DNA of 64,000 nucleotides, from the NCBI GenBank assembly GCA_963696545.1, contig CAVOKQ010000005.1, positions 1 through 64,000 of the forward strand, given 5' to 3'. Position numbers and translations under genes: made by a program. Positions within the stretch are counted from its first letter, which is position 1; every line of letters starts with the position of its first letter. Below are positions 8,788 through 15,845 of this stretch, piece by piece. The DNA comes from RPQJ01 sp963696545 (GTDB taxonomy: Bacteria; Pseudomonadota; Gammaproteobacteria; Steroidobacterales; Steroidobacteraceae). Below the pieces are notes generated by a model. It had not been told where the DNA came from and ran no database searches. It saw nothing but the letters and a program-made list of their open reading frames with translations.

Positions 8788-9222
8788 CTATCCGACCGCG
8801 GTCGACACCCAGCGGCTCAACTGCTCGGCGCTCATCGCACCCGACTGCCGCGCAACCTCGCGCCCGTTCCTGAACACGATCAGTGTCGGGATGCTGCGGA
8901 TAGCGTAGCGACCCGCGACGTCCTGCGCTTCGTCGGTGTTGAGCTTCGCAAACCGGACCGTCGGCTCCATGCACCCAGCGGCCTCCTCGAACGCCGGCGC
9001 CATCATCCGGCAAGGCCCGCACCACGGCGCCCAGAAATCCACCACGACCGGCAGGTCGCTGCGTCCGACGTGCTGGTCGAAGTTGCCGCTCGTCAGCGCC
9101 ACCGGATGCCCATCGAACAGCGCCTTGTGGCAGCGGGGGCAACGTGGACCGTCGCCCAGGCGCTCCGCCGGGACGCCGACGATTCCATCGCAGTGCTGGC
9201 AGACGATCTTCTGTGACGACAT
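8788..9222 (-). CDS. trxC: Thioredoxin 2
   Basis: This cytoplasmic thiol-disulfide reductase has 144 residues, matching the Trx2 family. An N-terminal zinc ribbon (CQHC near 8-11 and CPRC near 28-31) precedes a thioredoxin fold with the WAPWCGPCRMMAP active site near residue 70 and the cis-Pro loop IRSIPTLIVF. The zinc ribbon separates it from ordinary TrxA. In E. coli the homologue is OxyR-regulated, but no OxyR site was identified here. It converges on the DUF2892 gene across a palindrome. Confidence 0.95.
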   Translation of the reverse strand: MSSQKIVCQHCDGIVGVPAERLGDGPRCPRCHKALFDGHPVALTSGNFDQHVGRSDLPVVVDFWAPWCGPCRMMAPAFEEAAGCMEPTVRFAKLNTDEAQDVAGRYAIRSIPTLIVFRNGREVARQSGAMSAEQLSRWVSTAVG

Positions 9223-9365
9223 GGGTGCTCCGGGTGAGGACTCGGCCGGATCCCTTCATGGGGACGGCCGTCGGACCCGGCAACCCCTCTTGCCTCCAGG
9301 GCCGGCCGCCACCATCTAGCGTCTGTCCCGGCCGCACTGCGAGTTTTCGGCGCTAAAGTACGACC

Positions 9366-10376
9366 ATGCGCTACAAGGACTACTACAAGGTCATGGGCGT
9401 CGCGCGCGACGCGAGCCAGGACGTCATCAAGCGCGCGTATCGCAAGCTTGCCCGCAAGTACCACCCCGACGTCAGCAAGGAAAAGGACGCCGAGGAGAAG
9501 TTCAAGGAGCTGCAGGAAGCGAACGAGGTCCTGAAGGACCCGGAGAAGCGAGCGGCTTACGACCAGCTCGGCGCCGACTGGCGCCAAGGCCAGGATTTCC
9601 GTCCGCCGCCGGACTGGGGCAAAGGCTTCGAGTTCTCACGCGGCCGCGGCGGGGCAGCGGGCGGCGGCGGCGCAGCTGGTGCCGGTGGCGCCGAGGGCTT
9701 CGGCGGCTTCAGCGACTTCTTCTCCGAGCTGTTCGGCGAGCGCAGTCCGTTCGGCGGCGCACGTCCGCAAGGCGGCCCAGGCGCCGGCAGGGGCGGTCGT
9801 GGCGGCTTCTCGGCCGCGGGCCAGGACCACGTCGCGCGCGTCGAGATCGACCTCGAGGACGCGTACCGAGGCAGCTCGCGCAACATCGAGCTGCGCTCAC
9901 CCGAGATGACGACGGAGGGCCGCGTGGTCGTGAAGCCACGCACGTTGAAGGTCACGATTCCCGCTGGCGTCACGGAAGGCCAGCAGATCCGGCTCGCGGG
10001 GCAGGGCAGCCCCGGTATCGGCGGCGGCCCGTCGGGCGACCTGTACCTCGAAGTGACCCTGCGCCCGCACCCGCACTTCAAGGTCGACGGACGTGACATA
10101 ACGCTGACCCTGCCGGTCGCGCCGTGGGAGGCAGCACTCGGTGAATCGGTCTCGGTGCCGACGCTCGGCGGTTCCGTGGATATGAAGCTGCCGGTCGGTG
10201 CACGCGCGGGCCAGAAGCTCAGGCTGCGCGGTCGTGGCCTGCCCGGTGCCACGGCCGGCGACCAGTACGTCGTGCTCGAGATCGTGCTGCCGCCCGACAG
10301 CCCGAAGTCGCGCGAGTTCTTCGAGAACATGAAGGCCGAGCTGCCGTTCGACCCGCGCGCGGAGTTCCAGCGCTGA
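9366..10376 (+). CDS. cbpA: Curved DNA-binding protein-type DnaJ co-chaperone
   Basis: The 336-residue product has a J domain (1-65) with the DnaK-stimulating HPD tripeptide in KYHPDVSK, a Gly/Phe-rich linker (about 85-145, very Gly/Ala-rich) and two C-terminal beta domains that bind substrate. The cysteine zinc-finger of DnaJ is absent, which makes it a CbpA/DnaJ-C class protein. It would recruit DnaK to unfolded proteins and may bind DNA. ATG 9366 fits the family N-terminus (MRYKDYYKVMGV). No cbpM follows. Its stop codon lies inside a CTGATCAG palindrome shared with the convergent gene end. Confidence 0.92.
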   Translation: MRYKDYYKVMGVARDASQDVIKRAYRKLARKYHPDVSKEKDAEEKFKELQEANEVLKDPEKRAAYDQLGADWRQGQDFRPPPDWGKGFEFSRGRGGAAGGGGAAGAGGAEGFGGFSDFFSELFGERSPFGGARPQGGPGAGRGGRGGFSAAGQDHVARVEIDLEDAYRGSSRNIELRSPEMTTEGRVVVKPRTLKVTIPAGVTEGQQIRLAGQGSPGIGGGPSGDLYLEVTLRPHPHFKVDGRDITLTLPVAPWEAALGESVSVPTLGGSVDMKLPVGARAGQKLRLRGRGLPGATAGDQYVVLEIVLPPDSPKSREFFENMKAELPFDPRAEFQR

Positions 10377-10413
10377 TCAGGAGCTGATCAGGCGTTCAGC
10401 ATGCGCTGATCAG
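10373..10413. repeat. Three CTGATCAG palindromes spanning two convergent stops
   Basis: The octamer CTGATCAG occurs at 10373-10380, 10384-10391 and 10406-10413. The first contains the cbpA stop (10374-10376) and the third contains the stop of the opposing VIT1-family gene (10410-10412). Copies one and two can pair as a short hairpin. It may serve as a compact bidirectional end signal, but there is no T-tract. Confidence 0.5.
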
Positions 10414-11438
10414 TTGATCGCGGCGCCGAGCAGGCTGCCGATGAACCAGGTGACGACGCCTGCGCCGCCGCCGATCGCGACCATGCGCAGTCCGCCGAGC
10501 CAAGCGTTCCGGCCCGTGAACAGGCTCAGTGCCGCGCCGACGCCGAACAGCGCGATGCCCGCGATCACGGCCGCGACCATCACCGCGCGCTGCAGCGGCA
10601 GGCCGACAAAGAACGGGACCAGCGGCAGGATCGCGCCGGCGGAGAATGCCAGGAACGAGAAGATCGCCGCGCCCCACGGCGAACCGAGGTCGTCCGGGTT
10701 CAGACCGAGCTCTTCGCGCGCGAGCGCATCGAGCGCCGCGTCGTGGTTCTTCACGAGGTCGCGCGTGATGCGCCGGGCCTCTTCAAGATCCATGCCGCGC
10801 GCGTTGTAGATCAACGCGAGCTCCTCCGCCTCTTCCTCCGGATACTCGTCGAGCTCGGCACGCTCGAGCCCGATCTGGTACTCGAACATCTCGCGCTGCG
10901 AGCGCATCGAGATGTACTCGCCCGCTGCCATCGACAGCGCGCCGGCCAGCAGTCCCGCGACACCACTGGTGATCACTGCGCCCAGCCCTGCGCTCGCACC
11001 GGCCACGCCCATGATCAGGCTCGTGTTCGACACGAGGCCGTCGTTCACGCCGAACACGGCTGCGCGCAGGTTGCCGCCGCCGTAGCCGCGATGCCGAACC
11101 TCGGCCTGCGAGGCGGACGTCGGCATCATGTGTCCCGGGGTCGAACTGCGCGAGTCGTAGGCAGAGACGCCGCGCACCTTCATCGCCGCGAGCACGTGCT
11201 GCACGCGCTGCGGCCCGAGCCGGCGGGCGAGCATCGCGGTCACTTTCGCGCGTGTCGACGGAGTAAACGCCGGCACGGTCCCGCCCGCTTCCGCGCGCCA
11301 CCTTTCTGCCTGGCGATCGGCTGCGCCCGCAAGCGTGCGGAACAGGGCGGCGATCTTCGGGTCAGGTTCGCAGTCGGCAATCTCGCGGTACAGCCACGCG
11401 GACTGCTTTTCCTCGCGCCAGTTGTCGAGGCTGCTCAC
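10410..11438 (-). CDS. VIT1/CCC1-family transporter with degenerate ferritin-like N-domain
   Basis: This 342-residue protein joins an N-terminal ferritin/rubrerythrin-like helical region (about 1-100) to a C-terminal VIT1/CCC1 membrane domain (about 125-342) with GVNDGLVSNTSLIMGVAG and MAAGEYISM, the conserved ion-path blocks, and five membrane segments. The family moves Fe2+ or Mn2+, as in the MbfA-type membrane ferritins. The diiron ligands usually written EERHA are here ADRQA (around residue 41), so the ferritin site looks lost. The gene starts 2 bp after the stop of a receiver-domain protein and is probably co-transcribed with it. Confidence 0.85.
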   Translation of the reverse strand: MSSLDNWREEKQSAWLYREIADCEPDPKIAALFRTLAGAADRQAERWRAEAGGTVPAFTPSTRAKVTAMLARRLGPQRVQHVLAAMKVRGVSAYDSRSSTPGHMMPTSASQAEVRHRGYGGGNLRAAVFGVNDGLVSNTSLIMGVAGASAGLGAVITSGVAGLLAGALSMAAGEYISMRSQREMFEYQIGLERAELDEYPEEEAEELALIYNARGMDLEEARRITRDLVKNHDAALDALAREELGLNPDDLGSPWGAAIFSFLAFSAGAILPLVPFFVGLPLQRAVMVAAVIAGIALFGVGAALSLFTGRNAWLGGLRMVAIGGGAGVVTWFIGSLLGAAIN

Positions 11439-11439
11439 G

Positions 11440-11850
11440 TCAGGCGTTGGCGGTGTCCGGCGGACGATGCAGCAGCTTCTGCACCTGCTTCAGCACGGCC
11501 ACGTCGATGTACGGCTTCTCGATGAAGTCCGTCGCGCCCTCGCGCATTGCGGCCACGGCCGTCGGCACGTCGGACTCGTCGGCGAGCAGCACCACCGGCA
11601 CGTCGTTGCCGGCGCTGCGCAGGCGACGCAGCAGTTCGAGGCCCGACATGCCGGGCAGCAGCAGGTCCACGATCAGGCACGCGAGGTGACGGCCGTTCGC
11701 CGCGAGCAGGTAGCTCTCGGCGCTGTCGAACGTGGAGACGTCTACGCCGAGCCGATGCAGCAGCGCCCGCAGACCGTTCCGGGCGACCGGATCCGGATCG
11801 ATGACTCCAACGACGGGCGGAGCGTGCTGCGCTTCGTTTTTATCTGGCAT
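11440..11850 (-). CDS. Stand-alone response-regulator receiver protein
   Basis: The 136-residue product is a single CheY-like receiver. It has acidic residues at the start (GVIDPDP), the phospho-acceptor Asp in CLIVDLLLPGMSG near residue 62, and a C-terminal Lys in FIEKPYIDVAVLKQV. It has no output domain and closely resembles FixJ-type receivers (ATDFIEKP). It lies upstream of the VIT1-family gene with a 1-nt gap and just downstream of fixLJ on the same strand. FixL could phosphorylate it as a phosphate sink or second target, which is inference. Confidence 0.88.
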   Translation of the reverse strand: MPDKNEAQHAPPVVGVIDPDPVARNGLRALLHRLGVDVSTFDSAESYLLAANGRHLACLIVDLLLPGMSGLELLRRLRSAGNDVPVVLLADESDVPTAVAAMREGATDFIEKPYIDVAVLKQVQKLLHRPPDTANA

Positions 11851-12033
11851 AGATGTGGTGCGACCACAGATCAGTGCCAGTTCAGGACGGGCCGCAGGGA
11901 GGATCAGTTGCGGCGAACTGCGCAGCGAACCGTGGTCGCATGAGGCGCAGTGTTCCCGGCAGCAAAAAACCGGAGAATCGGGGCTTATACCTAAAAAGCG
12001 CGGGCGCGCGAAATCCTGCTGCGTCGCAACAGG

Positions 12034-12657
12034 TCAGTCGTCGGGCCGCTCGACCTCGAGCACCATCCGCACCAGATGTGCCAGCGAATGCGCCTCCATT
12101 TTTTCCATCACGCGCGCGCGATGAATCTCGACCGTGCGCTGGCTCAGGTTCAGGTCGCCCGCGATCACCTTGTTGGCCTTGCCAGCGACGACGAGGTCGA
12201 GCACCTCGCGCTCGCGCGGCGTCAGCGATTCGAGACGCTTACGGATCATGTTGCGCTCGGCCAGCATGCGCCGGCTGCCGGCGTCCTTGTCGAGCGCCTG
12301 GTTGATGCGGTCGAGCAGGTCCTGGTCGCGGAACGGCTTCTGGATGAAATCCACCGCACCGGCCTGCATGGCCTCGACGGCCATCGGCACGTCGCCGTGG
12401 CCAGTGATGAAGATGATCGGCAGGATCGAGTGACGCTCGTTCAGCTTGACCTGCAGCTCGAGCCCGCTCATGCCGGGCATCCGGATGTCGAGCACCAGGC
12501 AGCCCGGGCGGTCGTCACGGTCCGCATCGAGGAATTCCTGTCCGGACTCGAACACCTCGACCGGCAGCCCGACCGACTTCAGCAGCATGCGGAGCGAGTC
12601 GCGGACGGCCGCATCGTCATCCACCACGAAAACCGTGGGTTTCACTTCCTTCATCAC
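12034..12657 (-). CDS. fixJ: Two-component response regulator FixJ
   Basis: The 207-residue product has a receiver domain (1-125; Asp57 in CLVLDIRMPG, VDFIQKPF near residue 105) and a LuxR/NarL-type helix-turn-helix (about 143-200; LTPREREVLDLVVAGKANKV). It is the partner of FixL, whose gene overlaps it by 4 bp (ATGA). Phosphorylated FixJ normally activates low-oxygen genes, often through a FixK regulator. Here the cbb3 oxidase operon and a Crp/Fnr gene lie within 11 kb. No FixJ site was assigned. Confidence 0.9.
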   Translation of the reverse strand: MMKEVKPTVFVVDDDAAVRDSLRMLLKSVGLPVEVFESGQEFLDADRDDRPGCLVLDIRMPGMSGLELQVKLNERHSILPIIFITGHGDVPMAVEAMQAGAVDFIQKPFRDQDLLDRINQALDKDAGSRRMLAERNMIRKRLESLTPREREVLDLVVAGKANKVIAGDLNLSQRTVEIHRARVMEKMEAHSLAHLVRMVLEVERPDD

Positions 12658-14222
12658 TCGGCGTTCCCCTGTGTTGCAGGCGAGATCGGCAGCGTGAAAT
12701 GAAAACGCGCGCCGGATTCTTCATTGGGAGTGTGCCACAGCCGGCCGCCGTGGGCGCGCACGATCGACTTGCTGATCGCGAGCCCGAGCCCCGTGCCGCC
12801 GGACTTGGTGGTGAAAAACGGGTTGAAGAGGTGCTCGGTGGCCTCGGGGGCGAGTCCTGACCCGTGGTCCGCGACGGTGATCTCGACTTCGCCGTCCCCG
12901 TTCTGCCGGGTCATCAGCACGACCTCGCGGCGGTCCTCGGGCGCCTCGGTCATCGCGTCGATCGCGTTGCGGACCAGGTTCAGGACCACCTGCTGCAGCT
13001 GGATCGGGTCGGCATAGACCGTTGGCAGGTTGTCCTCCGCGTCGATTCGCAACCGCACGCTGTGCAGCCGTGCGTCCGTTTCCGCCAGCGTTCTCAAGTC
13101 GTCGAGCAACCGGCCGCAGTCGACGGCCTCGCGCTTCACCTCGCGGTTCTTGACGAAGTTGCGCAGCCGCCGGATCACCTCGCCGGCACGCAGCGCCTGG
13201 GCGTTGATCTGCTCGAGTGCGGCCACGACGTCCGTGATGTCGGGGTCGGGCTGCTTCAGGAAGCGCTGGCAGGCCTGGGCGTACGTGGCGATCGCGGACA
13301 GCGGCTGGTTGATCTCGTGCGCGAGGCCGGCCGCCATCTCGCCCATCGTCGAGAGACGGCTGAAGTGAGTGAGACGATCCTGCAGCTGGCGCGCCTCGTC
13401 CTCCGCGTGCCGGCGATCCGTGACGTCGTGGATCGTGCCAACGTGCTTTACGACCCGGCCGTCAGCGTCCTGCACGGCCTGGGCAATGTGATGCAGGTGG
13501 CGGGGCCGCCCGTCCTGCAGCACGATCTGGTACTCGATGTCGAGCGGCGCGCCGAGCGAGCCGATGCGCTTGAAGGCCTCGACCACGCGTGCCTTGTCCG
13601 CTGGGTGCACCCAGCGGTCGAAGTAGTCGCCGCCGCTGATGTGTGCGCTGCCGAGCGGGATGTCGAGGATCCTGAACAGCTGCGGCGAGTAGTAGTCGGC
13701 CTCGCTGCCGTCGACGTGGAGGACGTAGTTGCCGAGGTTCGCGAGCTCCTGCGCGAGCCGGAGCTCCGCTTCGCTGCGCTTCAGCAGCTCTTCGGCCTGC
13801 TTGCGGCTGGTGATGTCGCGGATGAAGCCGACGAAGCGCGGCGGCTCCTCGTCGGCGACGCGACCCACCGCAAGCTCGCACGGAAACAGGCTGCCGTCCT
13901 TGCGGCGCGCCACGACTTCCCGGCCGATGCCGATGATGTGCGCCTTGCGGGTGGACGTGTAGCGCTCGAGGTAACTGTCGTGCTCGCCGCGATAGGGCTC
14001 CGGCATCAGGTCGCGCACGTTGCGGCCGATCACCTCGTCCGCCGTGTAGCCGAAGACCCTCTGGGCCGCGAGGCTGAACTCGGCGATCTCGCCGGTGTGG
14101 TCGATCACGATGATCGCGTCCACCGCGGCGTCGAGCAGCGCGCGGAATTCGCGTTCGCCCTTCGAGCGGGCGCGGTGCGCCTCCGAGGGCTTCCATCCCT
14201 TGTCGGTCCTGGTGTGCTTCAT
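12654..14222 (-). CDS. fixL: Oxygen-sensing histidine kinase with heme-PAS domain
   Basis: The product is 522 residues from ATG 14222; a long in-frame extension upstream lacks family similarity. PAS-1 (about 25-140) carries the FixL heme-pocket signature: EHDSY gives His81 (equivalent to Bradyrhizobium His200, the iron ligand), Arg87 (Arg206), His95 (His214) and Arg101 in HIIGIGR (Arg220, the O2-contact Arg). A second PAS (about 150-275) lacks these. Next come the H-box with His302 (GLAHEINQPLSAIATYAQ) and the ATPase domain (NLVRNAIDAM, GLGLAISKS). There is no membrane segment, so it is a soluble sensor. Oxygen binding would inhibit phosphorylation of FixJ. Confidence 0.92.
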   Translation of the reverse strand: MKHTRTDKGWKPSEAHRARSKGEREFRALLDAAVDAIIVIDHTGEIAEFSLAAQRVFGYTADEVIGRNVRDLMPEPYRGEHDSYLERYTSTRKAHIIGIGREVVARRKDGSLFPCELAVGRVADEEPPRFVGFIRDITSRKQAEELLKRSEAELRLAQELANLGNYVLHVDGSEADYYSPQLFRILDIPLGSAHISGGDYFDRWVHPADKARVVEAFKRIGSLGAPLDIEYQIVLQDGRPRHLHHIAQAVQDADGRVVKHVGTIHDVTDRRHAEDEARQLQDRLTHFSRLSTMGEMAAGLAHEINQPLSAIATYAQACQRFLKQPDPDITDVVAALEQINAQALRAGEVIRRLRNFVKNREVKREAVDCGRLLDDLRTLAETDARLHSVRLRIDAEDNLPTVYADPIQLQQVVLNLVRNAIDAMTEAPEDRREVVLMTRQNGDGEVEITVADHGSGLAPEATEHLFNPFFTTKSGGTGLGLAISKSIVRAHGGRLWHTPNEESGARFHFTLPISPATQGNAE

Positions 14223-14404
14223 TGTCTGGATCGAGTCCGGAACCGCCAATGCTAAGTGAACCGGCGCGGCGGGACTAGGTATTACTGGAGAACGGCCTAC
14301 GCGGCGGCCCGAATCGTGCCGGGCCCGGCCCAGGCGGACAATAAATACGCGGGCCGGCGGGTCCCGGCCACGCCCCTGCCACTGGCGGACCCGAGGAGGG
14401 AGCA

Positions 14405-14842
14405 ATGAGACTGACACGCTGGGAACCCTTCCGCGAAATGGACGACATCTTCAAGGGCTTCGGGCCGTTCTTCGGCCGCCTGCCCGCCGTCCGTTCGCTC
14501 GAGGAGGGTCATGAGTTCATGCCGCTCGCCGACATCGTCGAGCGCGACAAGGAGTACCTGATCAAGCTCGACCTGCCCGAGGTCCCGAAGGAGGAAGTGA
14601 AGGTCTTCGTGGACGACGGCATGCTTACCATCAAGGGCGAGCGCAAGGTCGAGAAGGAGGTCAAGGGCGAGAAGGTGCACCGGACCGAGCGGTTCTTCGG
14701 GATGTTCGAACGCAGCTTCACGCTGCCCGAGGACGTCGATCCGAAACTGATCAAGGCCGAGTCCAAGGATGGCGTGCTGATGGTGCACATGCCGAAGACG
14801 GAGGTGCCGAAGGCCCGTCCGCTGTCGATTGCGGTGCAGTAA
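14405..14842 (+). CDS. Small heat-shock protein Hsp20
   Basis: The 145-residue product has an alpha-crystallin domain (about 35-130) with the diagnostic dyad in FERSFTLPEDVD and the closing LMVHMPKT. The N-terminal arm (RWEPFREMDDIFKGF) is typical of bacterial Hsp20 class A. It is an ATP-independent holdase that stops unfolded proteins aggregating. GAGGAGGG lies 5-12 bases upstream of the ATG. It is divergent from fixL and converges on the end of the cbb3 assembly operon. A sigma-32 promoter could not be assigned with confidence. Confidence 0.93.
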   Translation: MRLTRWEPFREMDDIFKGFGPFFGRLPAVRSLEEGHEFMPLADIVERDKEYLIKLDLPEVPKEEVKVFVDDGMLTIKGERKVEKEVKGEKVHRTERFFGMFERSFTLPEDVDPKLIKAESKDGVLMVHMPKTEVPKARPLSIAVQ

Positions 14843-14849
14843 CGCAGCT

Positions 14850-15653
14850 TCAGTGGTGATGTTCATGCCCCGGCGGCATCGGTTCGCCGCCGGGGGTCGC
14901 CTGCTGCGCCGGCGTGTGTCCCTCGTGGCCAGCATGCCCGGCATGCCCGCCGTGGCCGAGCGCGTGGTACAGCGCGAACCCGGCCGTCCATAAGCCGAAC
15001 GCGAACAGCAGCACGCCGGCGATCCTGCGCAGCGACGTGCGCTGCGACAGTCCGCGTGCGATCCGGTCGAATGCGACCGTCGCCGTGACCATCGACGGCA
15101 GCGTGCCGAGGCCGAACGCGAGCATCACGCCCGCACCGGTGGCGGCGTTCGCCGTGGTCGCGGCCAGCAACAGCATCGAGTAGGTCATTCCGCAGGGCAG
15201 CCAGCCCCAGGCGAGGCCCAGTCCGATTGCGCCGCCGATGCCGCCCGCGCGGCCCTGCTTGCCGGCCCATGGTGCGATGCGACGCCACAGGCCGGAGCCG
15301 GCGGACTCGATGGGATCGAGCAGGCGCCAGCCGAACAGCAGCTTCCCGGCGGCTGCGAGCATGACCAGGCCGGCGAGGACCCTGAACGCGAGCGACAGCG
15401 GCGCCACGTTGACGGCCCGCAGCAGCGTGCTGCCGACGAGCCCGGCGATCGCGCCGGCGACCGCGTAGCTCGTGATCCGCGACACGTTGTACGCAAGCGC
15501 GGTGCCGACGCGCGCGCCTGTGCCGGCATCGCGGCTCCGCATCGCGAGCGCGCCGGCGATGCCGCCGCACATGCCGATGCAGTGGCCGCTGGCTGCGAGT
15601 CCTGCGACCAGCGCGGCCCCGAGGCTCAGTGACGAAGACATGTCCGGCGTCAT
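14850..15653 (-). CDS. TauE/SafE-like (UreH-domain) membrane protein with His-rich tail
   Basis: The 267-residue protein has six to seven membrane segments and the paired motifs GHCIGMCGG (about 23-31) and WGWLPCGM (about 153), both typical of the sulfite-exporter/UreH-like family commonly found at the end of cbb3 assembly operons. Members are implicated in copper handling for cbb3 maturation, but the exact role is unsettled. The C-terminal 35 residues are unusually His-rich (GHGGHAGHAGHEGH and GHEHHH), a likely metal-binding tail. The start overlaps the ccoS stop (ATGA), so it is the last gene of the ccoN operon. Confidence 0.88.
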   Translation of the reverse strand: MTPDMSSSLSLGAALVAGLAASGHCIGMCGGIAGALAMRSRDAGTGARVGTALAYNVSRITSYAVAGAIAGLVGSTLLRAVNVAPLSLAFRVLAGLVMLAAAGKLLFGWRLLDPIESAGSGLWRRIAPWAGKQGRAGGIGGAIGLGLAWGWLPCGMTYSMLLLAATTANAATGAGVMLAFGLGTLPSMVTATVAFDRIARGLSQRTSLRRIAGVLLFAFGLWTAGFALYHALGHGGHAGHAGHEGHTPAQQATPGGEPMPPGHEHHH

Positions 15654-15844
15654 GATGTTGCGTCCTTGTCAGTCGGGTCGGTGTTCGTCGAAGGTATGCG
15701 GTCCGAGGCGTCATCCTCGAGCACTGTCCAGCCGGGGCTGTCGAGGTCGTCGAACTGGCCGCTGCCGACGGCCCAGAAGAAAGCCCACAGGCCGACCCCG
15801 ACCAGCACCAGGCCAAGCGGGATCAGCAGGTACACGATGCTCAT
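15650..15844 (-). CDS. ccoS: cbb3 oxidase maturation protein CcoS
   Basis: This 64-residue protein has one membrane helix (about 3-25; SIVYLLIPLGLVLVGVGLWA) and the conserved FFWAVGSGQFDDLDSPG block that defines CcoS. It is needed to insert heme and copper into CcoN, probably together with CcoI. ATG 15844 lies 1 nt after the ccoI stop, and its own stop overlaps the next gene. An upstream in-frame extension is just ccoI DNA. Confidence 0.95.
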   Translation of the reverse strand: MSIVYLLIPLGLVLVGVGLWAFFWAVGSGQFDDLDSPGWTVLEDDASDRIPSTNTDPTDKDATS

Positions 15845-15845
15845 G

